Shown here: piece after piece, positions 19,710 through 32,835 of the stretch
Layout: every line of letters starts with the position of its first letter
Position numbering within the stretch: the stretch's first letter is position 1
DNA from: Methanomicrobiales archaeon
GTDB taxonomy: Archaea; Halobacteriota; Methanomicrobia; Methanomicrobiales; Methanospirillaceae
DNA: 64,000 nt
Assembly: GCA_012729535.1 (NCBI GenBank)
Contig: JAAYCY010000005.1
Location: 1-64,000 of the forward strand
Reading direction: 5' to 3'
Made by a program: the position numbers and the translations under genes
Notes under the pieces: model-generated
What the model was told of the DNA's origin: nothing
The model's input: only the letters and a program-made list of their open reading frames with translations
The model's database searches: none

Positions 19710-22613
19710 CTGGCGGTCATCACAATACTTAGTATCGGAGATTCTAAGCAGTTCCAAGTAATAACCCGTTTGTTCTCCGAAAATGGGGCTAAGATATCAG
19801 TGAGCGTAGCTGCCGATGTAAAAGATACCATCACAAAACTCCAGCTCAATCATTTTGATGTTGTCATAGGGAATTTTGATTTAGGGAAAGAAAATGCCCT
19901 TGATTTTATTGACCGGGTAAAAAAACAGATACAATATACTCCGGTAACCATATTTATCGGTGACAATCCTCATTCTGTAGTAAAAGAAGCAATCAAGGCA
20001 GGTATTGATTATTTTTATCTTTACACTGATGAAAATGACCTTGAAATCGTCCGCCTCAACACATTTATTCGTCAAACAGTTAAAATTAAACAGGCTGAAG
20101 AAGCATTGCATTATGCTGACACGAATTTCAGGACTATTGTTGAAGCGACAGACGATTCTATTTATATGATTGACAGGCATTATCGGTACCTGTTCATAAA
20201 CAGTCCTCATCAGAAACGTCTGGGGATTTTCGGTGAAGATTATGAATCAAAATTGTACAAAGACCTTCATACTAAAGAAGAAACACAGCAATTCATTCAT
20301 TCAATGAACCAGGTTATCACTCATAATGATTATTATTCAGAAGATTATGAGAAAGAAGGAAGATATTATAACCGTAAGTTCATTCCGGTCAGATATCAGT
20401 CATCTCAACAAACCCTGGCTGTCACGGTAGTTTCTACTGATATCACTGACCGTATCAGGCTTGAAGATGAGATTGCCAGGGGTACATCACTGGTTACAGC
20501 GACATTTGAGTCTACATCTGATGGAATATTTGTTGTGGACAGGGGTGGGAAGATCATAAATTATAACCAGAAATTCCTGGATATGTGGTTTATCCCTGAG
20601 ACCGTTATTGAAGAACGTGATGAAGAAGTACTACTCGCATATCTTGAAGATCAACTCGAAGATAAAGAAAGTTTTATAGATAAGCTCAATTTTCTTAAGA
20701 TTCATCCTGATAAAGAAGCATTTGATGTTCTGGAATTTAGGGATGGACGAATTTTTGAAAGAAATACTCTCCCGCAACGGATAGGGGGTGCAGTAATTGG
20801 CAGGGTATGGAGTTTTCGGGATGTCACAGACCAACGTAAAACTCTCTCAATCCTCCAGGTTACCCAGGCGAATTACCGGAGTGTGGTTGAATCAACCGGT
20901 GATTCTATCTTCATGGTTGACCCCGAGGGCTGCTATTTATTCATGAATTCGTATCACCGGGATAAAGTTGGAGATATTGCTGATAAGTACCTTGAAAAAA
21001 GGATGAGGATAATGCTTCCTCCTGGTGAAGAACAGCGTTTTGACATGGCTCTGAAAAGGGTTATTAAAACCGGAAGACAATATCAGGATGAATTACATTG
21101 GCAAAACAAGGATTATATCCGTCGTTTTACTCCGGTAAAAGATGAAAATGCCCATACTATTAATGCTGTAACGGTGGTCCTGACTGATATATCAGACTGG
21201 AAGGCTGCTGAGCAGGAAGTTCGGAATAGCGAAGAAAAGTTGAAAATACTTTTTGATTATGCTCCTGAAGCATATCTCCTGACAGACATTAAAGGAACTT
21301 TTATTGAATCAAACCGGGCAGCTACAGATCTGACCGGGTATACTCCTGATGATCTGAAAGGGAGGAATATCTTCACAATGGGCCTTATTGGTTCCATGCA
21401 TATCACAAAAACCGCGGTTCTTTTTGCCAAGAATGCCATGGGAAAACCAACCGGGCCTGATGAAGTTCATATCAGCAGGAAAGATGGAAAAATCCTCAAT
21501 GCCGAAGTCATGACATACCCCATTAAAATAAGAAATCAAAGTCTTGTTATGACCATTGCCCGTGATATCACGCAGCGTAGAGCAGCAGAAGAGGCTCTCC
21601 GACAACGTGAGGAACAGTACCGGTTGCTGGTAAATAATGCGGGTGAAGTGGTTTTTGTTATCAGGGAAACCAGAATAATTTTTGCAAATCCTAAAGCAAC
21701 TGTAATTTTTGGTTATTCTGAAAATAAACTAATAAATTCAGAAATAGTTGAGATAATCCACGAGGAAGATCAGGGGGAGTATAAAACTCTCCTACATCGG
21801 GCGGGGCAGGGAGAACAAATTCATGCAGGTGTCTCTATCCGGGGATTTACATCTACAGGAGATCTCTTATGGCTAGAAGTTGGGATGGCTGAGATCATGT
21901 GGCAGAATAAACCCGCTATGTTAATGCTCTGCATGGATGTTACTCAGCAGAAACTGGCACAGGATGCCCTGTTACAGAGTAACCGGAAATTAAACCTCCT
22001 CTCCTCAATAACACGCCATGATGTATTAAACCAGATAACAATACTATTAGCATATTTAGATCTATTGAAGAAAAAGAACAAAGATCCGGATCTTGAACCA
22101 TTCATTGGAAAACAAGTTGAAGCTACCCAGTCGATACGAACACAAATTATTTTTACCAAAGAATACCAGGACGTAGGAGTAAAAGAACCAAAATGGCAGA
22201 ACATTGGTAAGACCATTGAATCTGCAAAAGCATATGGGCGTGCCGAGATGGTAAGCTGGGATAAAAATCTCAATTCTATAGAGTTATATGCCGACCCATT
22301 ACTTGAAAAGGTGTTCTCAAATCTTATCTCTAATTCACTGATGCACGGTGAAACCGTTTCTGAAATTCGCTTTTTTTCGGAAGAAGGATCTTCTGGAATG
22401 ACTCTTTTCTATGAAGATAATGGTACTGGCATTCCTGAAAAGGAAAAGAAAAAGATATTTCATCATGGGTACGGTAAAAACACGGGATTTGGTTTATTCC
22501 TATCACGAGAAATCCTTTCAATAACCGGTCTTACGATTATTGAAACAGGAAAAGAAGGTAAAGGTGCAAGATTTGAGATATCCATTCCTAAAAACCTGTA
22601 CAGATTGATGTAA
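19710..22613 (+). CDS. PAS histidine kinase with degenerate receiver domain
   Basis: This soluble sensor kinase is about 965 residues long. The N-terminal receiver-like domain starts before the first standard start (TTG at 19770): the open frame from 19710 supplies the missing first strand (ITILSIGDS), with no ATG, GTG or TTG upstream in frame. The receiver has lost its phospho-acceptor: the usual Asp in the DYxLP position reads VIGNFDLG. Four or five PAS domains follow, each ending in DITxR or DVT-like links. The kinase core has His750 (counted from the TTG) in SSITRHDVLNQ, NSLMHG, EDNGTGIP and HGYGKNTGFGLFLSREIL. The start is uncertain; CTG at 19710 or lost initiation are options. Confidence 0.82.
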   Translation: MAVITILSIGDSKQFQVITRLFSENGAKISVSVAADVKDTITKLQLNHFDVVIGNFDLGKENALDFIDRVKKQIQYTPVTIFIGDNPHSVVKEAIKAGIDYFYLYTDENDLEIVRLNTFIRQTVKIKQAEEALHYADTNFRTIVEATDDSIYMIDRHYRYLFINSPHQKRLGIFGEDYESKLYKDLHTKEETQQFIHSMNQVITHNDYYSEDYEKEGRYYNRKFIPVRYQSSQQTLAVTVVSTDITDRIRLEDEIARGTSLVTATFESTSDGIFVVDRGGKIINYNQKFLDMWFIPETVIEERDEEVLLAYLEDQLEDKESFIDKLNFLKIHPDKEAFDVLEFRDGRIFERNTLPQRIGGAVIGRVWSFRDVTDQRKTLSILQVTQANYRSVVESTGDSIFMVDPEGCYLFMNSYHRDKVGDIADKYLEKRMRIMLPPGEEQRFDMALKRVIKTGRQYQDELHWQNKDYIRRFTPVKDENAHTINAVTVVLTDISDWKAAEQEVRNSEEKLKILFDYAPEAYLLTDIKGTFIESNRAATDLTGYTPDDLKGRNIFTMGLIGSMHITKTAVLFAKNAMGKPTGPDEVHISRKDGKILNAEVMTYPIKIRNQSLVMTIARDITQRRAAEEALRQREEQYRLLVNNAGEVVFVIRETRIIFANPKATVIFGYSENKLINSEIVEIIHEEDQGEYKTLLHRAGQGEQIHAGVSIRGFTSTGDLLWLEVGMAEIMWQNKPAMLMLCMDVTQQKLAQDALLQSNRKLNLLSSITRHDVLNQITILLAYLDLLKKKNKDPDLEPFIGKQVEATQSIRTQIIFTKEYQDVGVKEPKWQNIGKTIESAKAYGRAEMVSWDKNLNSIELYADPLLEKVFSNLISNSLMHGETVSEIRFFSEEGSSGMTLFYEDNGTGIPEKEKKKIFHHGYGKNTGFGLFLSREILSITGLTIIETGKEGKGARFEISIPKNLYRLM

Positions 22614-22735
22614 CATTGGATATGCCATAATTATTAAAGTTTCATGAGTTTTTTCAGATGTTTTCAGAATTACCATTCTCAATTGAGAAATTTTTGGTGA
22701 TGGCAATAAAAAAAAGGGAAAAAGATAACAAGTAA

Positions 22736-27353
<4,618 letters not shown>

Positions 27354-27360
27354 TTATTAT

Positions 27361-28287
27361 TCAGACTTCAGGGGATCTGAAATCCGGGTCACGCATTGAT
27401 TTCAAAAAGAATGCTCCTACCACGCCAAAGGTAATAACGGGTGAGACAAATTCAGGGATATGAAGACCAAAACTGTCTACGAGCATGATTATTCCGAGGA
27501 ATAAAATTGAATACATTGCGCCATTCTTCAAAAACCGGTATCTCCTTATCCGGTCAATATTCCCCACAGTAATTTGTCTGACCGCTATTGCTCCTAATGC
27601 ATTTCCAACCAGGATAAGTGGAACTGACATAGTAAAGGCAAACGCACCAAGAACTCCATCAATAGAAAATGTAGCATCGATAACTTCAAGGTACATGATT
27701 TTACTGATATCTGATAGGTCACCACCCATGAGTTTTTGTTCTGCAAGTTCTGCGTTCTGCCTGAATCCATGAACAATAAAAAATGCAGTAGATCCCACTA
27801 CTGCTCCAAAAGCCATGAGCGGATTTTTCTCAATTGCAAACCAGACAATCGCCATTAATAGGATAGATACTGCCGCATAAAACCAGACTCCTTTTGAAAA
27901 GAAATATCTCTCTCCACGCAGTCCGAAATTTTTCTCTTCAAGAAAGAGCCAGTGTAAGAAGAGAAAAATAAGGAAAGTTCCTCCTCCAATAAGTAATATT
28001 GGAGATGATGTCTCTATTGCATCTTTTATTCGTGGATCATCACTAAACATGGCTGTAAACGCTTCCCAGGGAGTAAGTCCGGGGGTAGATAACCAGACAA
28101 GAAGAAGAGGGAGCAGACCTCTGACCAGGAAAACAGCAAATAGTATTCCCCAGAGGAGAAACCATCTCCGGTATTTAGGCTGCATGGTTCCAAGAACTTC
28201 TGCATTGATAATGGCATTATCGATACTGCAGATGATTTCAAACATGCAAAGCCCCATTATCGTCAGGATAATTGTAAACAGTTCCAC
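27361..28287 (-). CDS. TerC-like integral membrane protein (DUF475)
   Basis: This 308-residue polytopic protein has about eight hydrophobic helices. The first holds EIICSIDNAIINAEVL and a later one VIDATFSIDGVLGAFA. The paired acidic SIDNA and FSIDGV motifs inside membrane helices are the hallmark of the TerC/DUF475 superfamily, members of which are linked to metal-ion handling. The substrate is unknown; manganese export is known for some TerC proteins, and I do not transfer it here. It is upstream of gyrB on the same strand, with a T-rich region between that probably ends its transcript. Confidence 0.82.
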   Translation of the reverse strand: MELFTIILTIMGLCMFEIICSIDNAIINAEVLGTMQPKYRRWFLLWGILFAVFLVRGLLPLLLVWLSTPGLTPWEAFTAMFSDDPRIKDAIETSSPILLIGGGTFLIFLFLHWLFLEEKNFGLRGERYFFSKGVWFYAAVSILLMAIVWFAIEKNPLMAFGAVVGSTAFFIVHGFRQNAELAEQKLMGGDLSDISKIMYLEVIDATFSIDGVLGAFAFTMSVPLILVGNALGAIAVRQITVGNIDRIRRYRFLKNGAMYSILFLGIIMLVDSFGLHIPEFVSPVITFGVVGAFFLKSMRDPDFRSPEV

Positions 28288-28391
28288 AAATGAAGGTATG
28301 AGACGATATGATATAGAGTATAGTTCTCAGTATCAATGCCTATTTAGGCATTAATGAAAAAATTATATAGTGATCATACCTATTCGATGAT

Positions 28392-28613
28392 ATGACAGGG
28401 AAAGGTTTTCTCATTTTTTTCCTGGTTCTTATTTTTTTTGTTTTTATATCCGGTTGTGTTATTCCTAAAGATCTTGGTTCTTTATCTGATAACCATCCTG
28501 AAAATCCAGTACGACCGACATTTTCTGATGATGCCGGAGTTATCAATAACAACGGACTGGAAACAAATACCGGGACTATCGTAATTGAAAACAAAGAGAA
28601 CAGAACGAAATAA
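28392..28613 (+). CDS. Small putative lipoprotein
   Basis: This 73-residue protein has an N-terminal hydrophobic segment ending in the lipobox-like FISGC, so the mature part would be anchored through a lipid on the Cys. The remaining 50 residues are polar and Asn-rich, without a domain I recognise. It is transcribed divergently from the DUF475 gene. No function is assigned. Confidence 0.6.
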   Translation: MTGKGFLIFFLVLIFFVFISGCVIPKDLGSLSDNHPENPVRPTFSDDAGVINNNGLETNTGTIVIENKENRTK

Positions 28614-28678
28614 GAGCATTATCCATAATATCTGATTTTTAGTGCAAAAAAGGAAAACATAAGAAAACGAGAAAAAAC

Positions 28679-29086
28679 TTACACATCTTTGATTGTAATA
28701 GTTCCCCCGGTTCCGTCCACTTCAGCAATCTGTCCGGCTGGAAGATCTGTTAAGGGTATTCCAATACGGTCAATCATTGGAATTTTACCCATGATGGCAC
28801 CGACTACTATGATTGTCTCAGCTTCACCATTGATGATAGCTGCAGGAGCATGTCCGTTGCGCGAAAGGGCATAGAGAATATAACTCCCGACAGTTGATCC
28901 TTTTCCATACTCAAATGCAAGGACAGATCCAGTGATATCTTTTCCTTCCAGTGGGTGACCTGGCTCTATTACGATTCCTGTTTCCGGATTTACGCCGGAA
29001 AGAAATGAGATTGGATCCGGGGCGATAAGTATAGGCCCTTTTCCAATGCCACGCGATATACCGCGTCCATGGAGAATCATGCACAC
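28679..29086 (-). CDS. DUF126: small subunit of phosphomevalonate dehydratase-like enzyme
   Basis: This protein of 133-135 residues is the swivelling aconitase-X small subunit (DUF126). It has HGRGISRGIGKGP at the N-terminus and EYGKGSTVGSYILYALSRNGHAPAAIIN, the conserved serine-bearing loop of this family. In the archaeal modified mevalonate pathway this subunit pairs with the large DUF521 subunit, a [4Fe-4S] protein, to dehydrate mevalonate-5-phosphate. The large subunit is not adjacent and must lie elsewhere. The start could be M1 at 29086 or M3 at 29080; neither has a clear Shine-Dalgarno, so leaderless translation is likely. It is divergent from the first PAN gene. Confidence 0.85.
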   Translation of the reverse strand: MCMILHGRGISRGIGKGPILIAPDPISFLSGVNPETGIVIEPGHPLEGKDITGSVLAFEYGKGSTVGSYILYALSRNGHAPAAIINGEAETIIVVGAIMGKIPMIDRIGIPLTDLPAGQIAEVDGTGGTITIKDV

Positions 29087-29122
29087 TCACGTATAAGTAG
29101 AACGACTGGGTAATTATGTACT

Positions 29123-30286
29123 ATGGAACAGCCTCTTGCACGTATCTCCTGTGAAAATGAGATTCACTATCAGATCCGGATTCAGGAGTTGGAGGCCCAG
29201 AATCTTGAGTTATCCATTCGATCAGAAGAATTAATCAAGGAAAATTCTGTTCTGAAACGGGAAAACTCTCAGCTTAAACGGATGCCGCTATTTGTTGCGC
29301 TTGTTGTGGATATCTTCGATAACGGAGAATTGTATCTGCGTCAGATGGGTAATAATCAGGAATATGTTACCCAGGTATCAGATGAGCTGCGCCCAAGCCT
29401 TTATCCTGGATGCAAAGTTGCCGTAAACAACGCTCTTTCTGTTGTAAAGATCCTGGAGGATACCTATGATTCCCGGGTCAGAATAATGGAACTTGATGAG
29501 TCTCCGAATGTGACTTTTGAATATGTCGGTGGATTAACAAAAGAGATAGAGGAGATTCGTGAAGCAGTAGAATACCCACTCACCATGCCGGAGGTATTTG
29601 AAAGGATTGGGGTAGAACCACCAAAAGGAATATTGCTGTATGGTCCTCCCGGAACCGGGAAAACCCTTCTTGCAAAAGCAGTTGCACATAATGCCAAGGC
29701 TACCTTCATTCGGATGAGTGGTAGTGAGCTTGTTCATAAATACATCGGTGAAGGAGCGCAAATGGTTCGGGAACTCTTTGCTCTGGCCCGTGATAGGGCA
29801 CCTTCCATTGTATTCATTGACGAGATTGATGCTATCGGAACAACCCGGACCAATGACGGAACAAGTGGAAGTGCTGAAGTTCAGCGAACTCTTATGCAGC
29901 TTCTTGCAGAAATGGATGGTTTCGACAACCGGGGAGATGTCAGGATAATGGCAGCCACAAACCGGGTGGATATGCTTGATGCAGCCCTCCTGCGACCTGG
30001 CAGGTTTGACCGGATAATTGAAATACCGGTACCTGATATCATTGCCCGAGAAGAAATTATCAAAATCCATACCCGGAAAATGACTATTTCACCTGATGTT
30101 AATCATGCTGAAATATCCCTTTTAACCGAAGGTCTGACCGGAGCACAGATTCAGGCCGTCTGTCGGGAGGCGGGTATGTTTGCAGTAAGGAAAAGTGCTT
30201 TTGAAGTAACAAATCAGGACATGCTCGATGCTATCACTAAGGTTTCAGGAGAAGACCTGGATACTGAAGAGCGGATGTTTTCCTGA
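29123..30286 (+). CDS. pan: Proteasome-activating nucleotidase PAN (copy 1)
   Basis: This 387-residue AAA ATPase unfolds proteins and feeds them to the 20S proteasome. It has an N-terminal coiled coil (about 10-50), an OB domain (about 52-115), and the AAA module with Walker A GPPGTGKT from residue 174, Walker B IVFIDEID, sensor-1 ATNR and the arginine finger region LLRPGRFDR. The tail ends ERMFS, a hydrophobic-Phe-X variant of the HbYX motif that opens the proteasome gate. A second PAN gene converges from 32000. The two differ mainly in the coiled coil. Start ATG at 29123. Confidence 0.93.
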   Translation: MEQPLARISCENEIHYQIRIQELEAQNLELSIRSEELIKENSVLKRENSQLKRMPLFVALVVDIFDNGELYLRQMGNNQEYVTQVSDELRPSLYPGCKVAVNNALSVVKILEDTYDSRVRIMELDESPNVTFEYVGGLTKEIEEIREAVEYPLTMPEVFERIGVEPPKGILLYGPPGTGKTLLAKAVAHNAKATFIRMSGSELVHKYIGEGAQMVRELFALARDRAPSIVFIDEIDAIGTTRTNDGTSGSAEVQRTLMQLLAEMDGFDNRGDVRIMAATNRVDMLDAALLRPGRFDRIIEIPVPDIIAREEIIKIHTRKMTISPDVNHAEISLLTEGLTGAQIQAVCREAGMFAVRKSAFEVTNQDMLDAITKVSGEDLDTEERMFS

Positions 30287-30296
30287 TTCTTTTTTT

Positions 30297-30749
30297 ATGA
30301 ACCTGCTGATAATCAGCAGACCTGGCGTCAGGATTTATCATGAATTGAGAAAATCCGAGACTGCCTGGTATGCACTTCGTTTTTATGATCCGCTAGAAAC
30401 TCCTATTGGAATTTACATATCCATAGGTTCATTGTCTGCTGCTCTCTCGCTGGCATCAGATTTGAAATACTTCATCCGTAAATACGGGATTGACCATTTC
30501 TTTGAAGTAAAACCCGGATTATTTTGCACTTCTGCAGTTGCCAAATCAAAGTATCTTACCAGAGATAACGCTTCCGGAAAATGGCCCTGGAAGATATATG
30601 TTCAGATAGACAGCAATGCAACAATTAACCGGTATAGTACTCTTCCGGAAAATGGAATAATCGTTGTAGATGGAAAGACACAGGGGGACTACCTGATTCC
30701 TGTATACTGCACAGAAGAAGAATATGTAGTTTTTCAGTATGTTTTTTAA
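30297..30749 (+). CDS. Hypothetical protein between the PAN genes
   Basis: This 150-residue protein shows no signal peptide, membrane helix or motif I recognise. The chosen start is the ATG at 30297, directly after a run of T and 11 bases after the PAN stop; the frame is open further back into PAN, but the ATG avoids a long overlap. The sequence is mixed alpha/beta with many aromatic residues (YHELRKSETAWYALRFYDP). It may be carried in the PAN transcript. No function is assigned. Confidence 0.6.
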   Translation: MNLLIISRPGVRIYHELRKSETAWYALRFYDPLETPIGIYISIGSLSAALSLASDLKYFIRKYGIDHFFEVKPGLFCTSAVAKSKYLTRDNASGKWPWKIYVQIDSNATINRYSTLPENGIIVVDGKTQGDYLIPVYCTEEEYVVFQYVF

Positions 30750-30761
30750 AAAAAGAAATGT

Positions 30762-32000
30762 TCAGGCAAACATAGCACCAGCAGTTGAAAGCCTCTGGTC
30801 TTTTTCAAAATCATACCTGAACTTGTTTAGGGCCATCATGAAATCTTCATGACATACATGTGGATGTTCTTTTCTGATAGCAAACATTCCTGCTTCCATG
30901 CAGATAGCATTCAGGTCTGCTCCGTTTCTTCCTTCCGTAAGCCTTGCTATCTCCATCATATTGACGTCTTGAGCAAGGTTCATGTTTCTCGTATGAACTT
31001 TAAGTATTGCATGTCTCCCGTCTGTATCCGGGAGAGGAATTTCAATAATCCGGTCAAACCTGCCTGGACGCAGAAGAGCTGCATCAAGGATATCAATCCG
31101 GTTCGTCGCTCCGATGATTTTTATGTCACCTCTCTGTTCAAAACCATCCATTGCTGCAAGAAGCTGCATAAGAGTCCGCTGCACTTCACGATCTCCGGAA
31201 GTCATGGCTTCTGTACGGGATGCACCAATGGCATCAATTTCATCAATAAAAATTATCGAGGGAGCTTTTTCCTTAGCAAGGTCAAACAATTCCCTTACTA
31301 GCCTGGCCCCTTCTCCAATATATTTCTGGACTAATTCAGATCCAACAGTATGCAGAAATATCGCATGTGTTTCATGGGCAACTGCCTTGGCAAGCAGAGT
31401 TTTCCCGGTACCGGGAGGCCCATAGAGGAGAACTCCTTTGGGAGGTTTTATCCCTATTTTTTCAAAGAGTTCCGGTCTTGTCATCGGAAGTTCAACGGCC
31501 TCACGGATTTCCATGATTTGTTTCTCAAGACCACCGATATCCTCGTATGTTTCACCCGGGGCATCCACAAGTTCCATTCCGTAAACCTGGGAATCGTACG
31601 TACTTGGAAGTACTTCGACAATGGCCAGTGATTGCTGATTAAGCGTGCACCTGACACCCGCTTTAAGCAGGTCCGGGTTAACAGACTGGGATACCCTGAC
31701 CAGGAACCGAGGGCCCGCACTAGACCGGACCACAACGCGTCCCTGATCTACAATGTCGGTAATGGTGCCCACTATCAAAGGAGGAGTTTTCAGGTGTTCT
31801 ATCTCACTTTTCAGCTTACGAACTTCCCGTTCATACCGGATTTTCTGGGTTTCGATATACCGCTTATCTGACTCCAGTTGTCGGATTTGCTCCTTTAATT
31901 CCTGGTTTTGCGATTCCATTCCTGCAACCCGGTCTACTAAGTACCTATATAACTCTTCAGGAGTTTTCATATCATCCTGGTGGCGGGTTGCTTCTGCCAT
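30762..32000 (-). CDS. pan: Proteasome-activating nucleotidase PAN (copy 2)
   Basis: This second 412-residue PAN has a longer N-terminal coiled coil (about 15-70) than copy 1, an OB domain, and an AAA module with [22 protein letters not shown] and [16 protein letters not shown]. The tail ends GAMFA, again a hydrophobic-Phe-X variant of HbYX. It is divergent from the aMBF1 gene, 34 bases away, and convergent with copy 1. Haloarchaea and some methanogens carry two PANs, and mixed or alternative complexes are known in haloarchaea. Start ATG at 32000. Confidence 0.93.
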   Translation of the reverse strand: MAEATRHQDDMKTPEELYRYLVDRVAGMESQNQELKEQIRQLESDKRYIETQKIRYEREVRKLKSEIEHLKTPPLIVGTITDIVDQGRVVVRSSAGPRFLVRVSQSVNPDLLKAGVRCTLNQQSLAIVEVLPSTYDSQVYGMELVDAPGETYEDIGGLEKQIMEIREAVELPMTRPELFEKIGIKPPKGVLLYGPPGTGKTLLAKAVAHETHAIFLHTVGSELVQKYIGEGARLVRELFDLAKEKAPSIIFIDEIDAIGASRTEAMTSGDREVQRTLMQLLAAMDGFEQRGDIKIIGATNRIDILDAALLRPGRFDRIIEIPLPDTDGRHAILKVHTRNMNLAQDVNMMEIARLTEGRNGADLNAICMEAGMFAIRKEHPHVCHEDFMMALNKFRYDFEKDQRLSTAGAMFA

Positions 32001-32034
32001 CTGATCAATCAGGTATATAGGGGTAAGTGACTAT

Positions 32035-32550
32035 ATGATGTTTGCGAAAATGCAGTGTGAAATGTGCGGCGCAGAAGCCAAAGGCCCTTTGAAAAGGATC
32101 AAGATCGAAGGGACTGAACTTTCTGTGTGTAATGCCTGTGCTAAATATGGAACTGAAGTACAGGGAACAGCTCTCCGGTCTTCAGCACCATCGTCTTCGA
32201 AACCAACCGGTTTTCAAAGTCAGGGAAAAACCCAGACTGCCCATTCCAGGGACCTATTTGACAGGTTAGGAGAGATTGTTGAAGATTATTCTGACCGGAT
32301 ACGGGATGCAAGGATGAAGCTGGGTATGACACAGAAAGATCTTGCCCTTGCGATGATGGAGAAAGAACTTCTGGTAAAGAAACTTGAAAAAGGTGAATTA
32401 GTCCCTGAAGACGCTGTCAGAAAAAAATTAGAGAAAACACTGAGTATTCGTCTGATTGAAGAAGAATCATCTGAACCAGCAGACCTTCATCATGCACGGA
32501 TGACAACCACCATGGGCGACGTTATCCGTATCAAGAAGGCTAAGAAGTAA
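32035..32550 (+). CDS. Archaeal multiprotein bridging factor aMBF1
   Basis: This 171-residue protein has an N-terminal zinc ribbon (CEMCGAEAKGP and CNACAKYG) and a C-terminal Cro-type HTH (about 80-135: IRDARMKLGMTQKDLALAMMEKELLVKKLEKGEL). This order matches aMBF1, the archaeal relative of the eukaryotic MBF1 bridging factor. Archaeal members associate with ribosomes or transcription factors. The start may be either of the first two ATG codons (32035 or 32038). It is divergent from PAN copy 2. The T7 run at 32557-32563 probably ends its transcript. Confidence 0.92.
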   Translation: MMFAKMQCEMCGAEAKGPLKRIKIEGTELSVCNACAKYGTEVQGTALRSSAPSSSKPTGFQSQGKTQTAHSRDLFDRLGEIVEDYSDRIRDARMKLGMTQKDLALAMMEKELLVKKLEKGELVPEDAVRKKLEKTLSIRLIEEESSEPADLHHARMTTTMGDVIRIKKAKK

Positions 32551-32556
32551 AACTCA

Positions 32557-32563
32557 TTTTTTT
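32557..32563 (+). terminator. Oligo-T terminator after aMBF1
   Basis: Seven T begin 7 bases after the aMBF1 stop, fitting archaeal oligo-T termination and separating it from the aro operon promoter. Confidence 0.45.
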
Positions 32564-32600
32564 CATGCGTGTATCTCATAATTTGTGTTGAACTGATATC

Positions 32601-32624
32601 CATGTCATGCTATGGCATGGCATG
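32601..32624. promoter_or_regulatory. Inverted repeat in front of the aro operon promoter
   Basis: CATGTCATGC and GCATGGCATG are 10-base arms with one mismatch, separated by 4 bases, ending 10 bases before the TATA box of the aro leader. This is a good candidate operator for a repressor or activator of the operon (inference). It is not a terminator, because no T-run follows. Confidence 0.5.
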
Positions 32625-32634
32625 ATAACGAAAC

Positions 32635-32642
32635 CTTTAAGC
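32635..32642 (+). promoter_or_regulatory. BRE/TATA element of the aro operon
   Basis: CTTTAAGC preceded by an A-rich CGAAAC stretch fits an archaeal BRE/TATA. About 26 bases from its centre falls position 32663-32665, the ATG of the leader ORF, predicting a leaderless transcript. Confidence 0.5.
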
Positions 32643-32664
32643 CTCGCGATATTGACTCCTGATC

Positions 32665-32808
32665 ATGACAAACTGCGTGGAGGAGATAGTATCTGCAAAA
32701 ACCTGCAGCCTAGCTTCCGCCAGCCTGTTGAACGAATTGTCTGTCAGATTATTCGGTTATCGTTTTTATCAGTTCTTTTTTAGCTTTTTCCGCTTTTTCT
32801 GGTACTGA
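32665..32808 (+). CDS. Aromatic leader peptide of the aro operon (attenuator ORF)
   Basis: This is an unreported 47-codon ORF, ATG 32665 to TGA 32806-32808, directly in front of the chorismate/Phe/Tyr operon. The first 29 residues are ordinary. The last 18 read FGYRFYQFFFSFFRFFWY: 13 of 18 are aromatic (9 Phe, 3 Tyr, 1 Trp), and the last two sense codons are Trp and Tyr. Bacterial leader peptides such as PheL and TrpL show this pattern, where ribosome stalling at scarce aminoacyl-tRNA controls the operon. The start sits at the predicted transcription start and has no Shine-Dalgarno, so leaderless initiation is expected. The stop lies inside a hairpin (32801-32823) and 33 bases before the first aro gene. 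The Phe codons also create T-rich tracts, so an oligo-T terminator read as Phe codons is the main alternative; the Tyr, Trp and stop positions argue for a peptide. Confidence 0.72.
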   Translation: MTNCVEEIVSAKTCSLASASLLNELSVRLFGYRFYQFFFSFFRFFWY

Positions 32809-32823
32809 GTTGTCACTCGTACC
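32801..32823 (+). promoter_or_regulatory. Attenuator hairpin 1 (spans the end of the leader ORF)
   Basis: GGTAC (32801-32805) pairs with GTACC (32819-32823). After a bulged T, GAGT (32807-32810) pairs with ACTC (32815-32818), loop TGTC. The 9-pair stem contains most of the Trp codon, the Tyr codon and the stop of the leader, so a ribosome at the end of the leader must open it. Confidence 0.55.
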
Positions 32824-32835
32824 AAACCGGAGTGA
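32813..32835 (+). promoter_or_regulatory. Alternative hairpin 2 covering the aro Shine-Dalgarno
   Basis: TCACTC (32813-32818) can pair with GAGTGA (32830-32835), which includes the ribosome site GGAGTGA (32829-32835) of the first aro gene. It shares ACTC with hairpin 1, so only one of the two can form. Confidence 0.5.
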
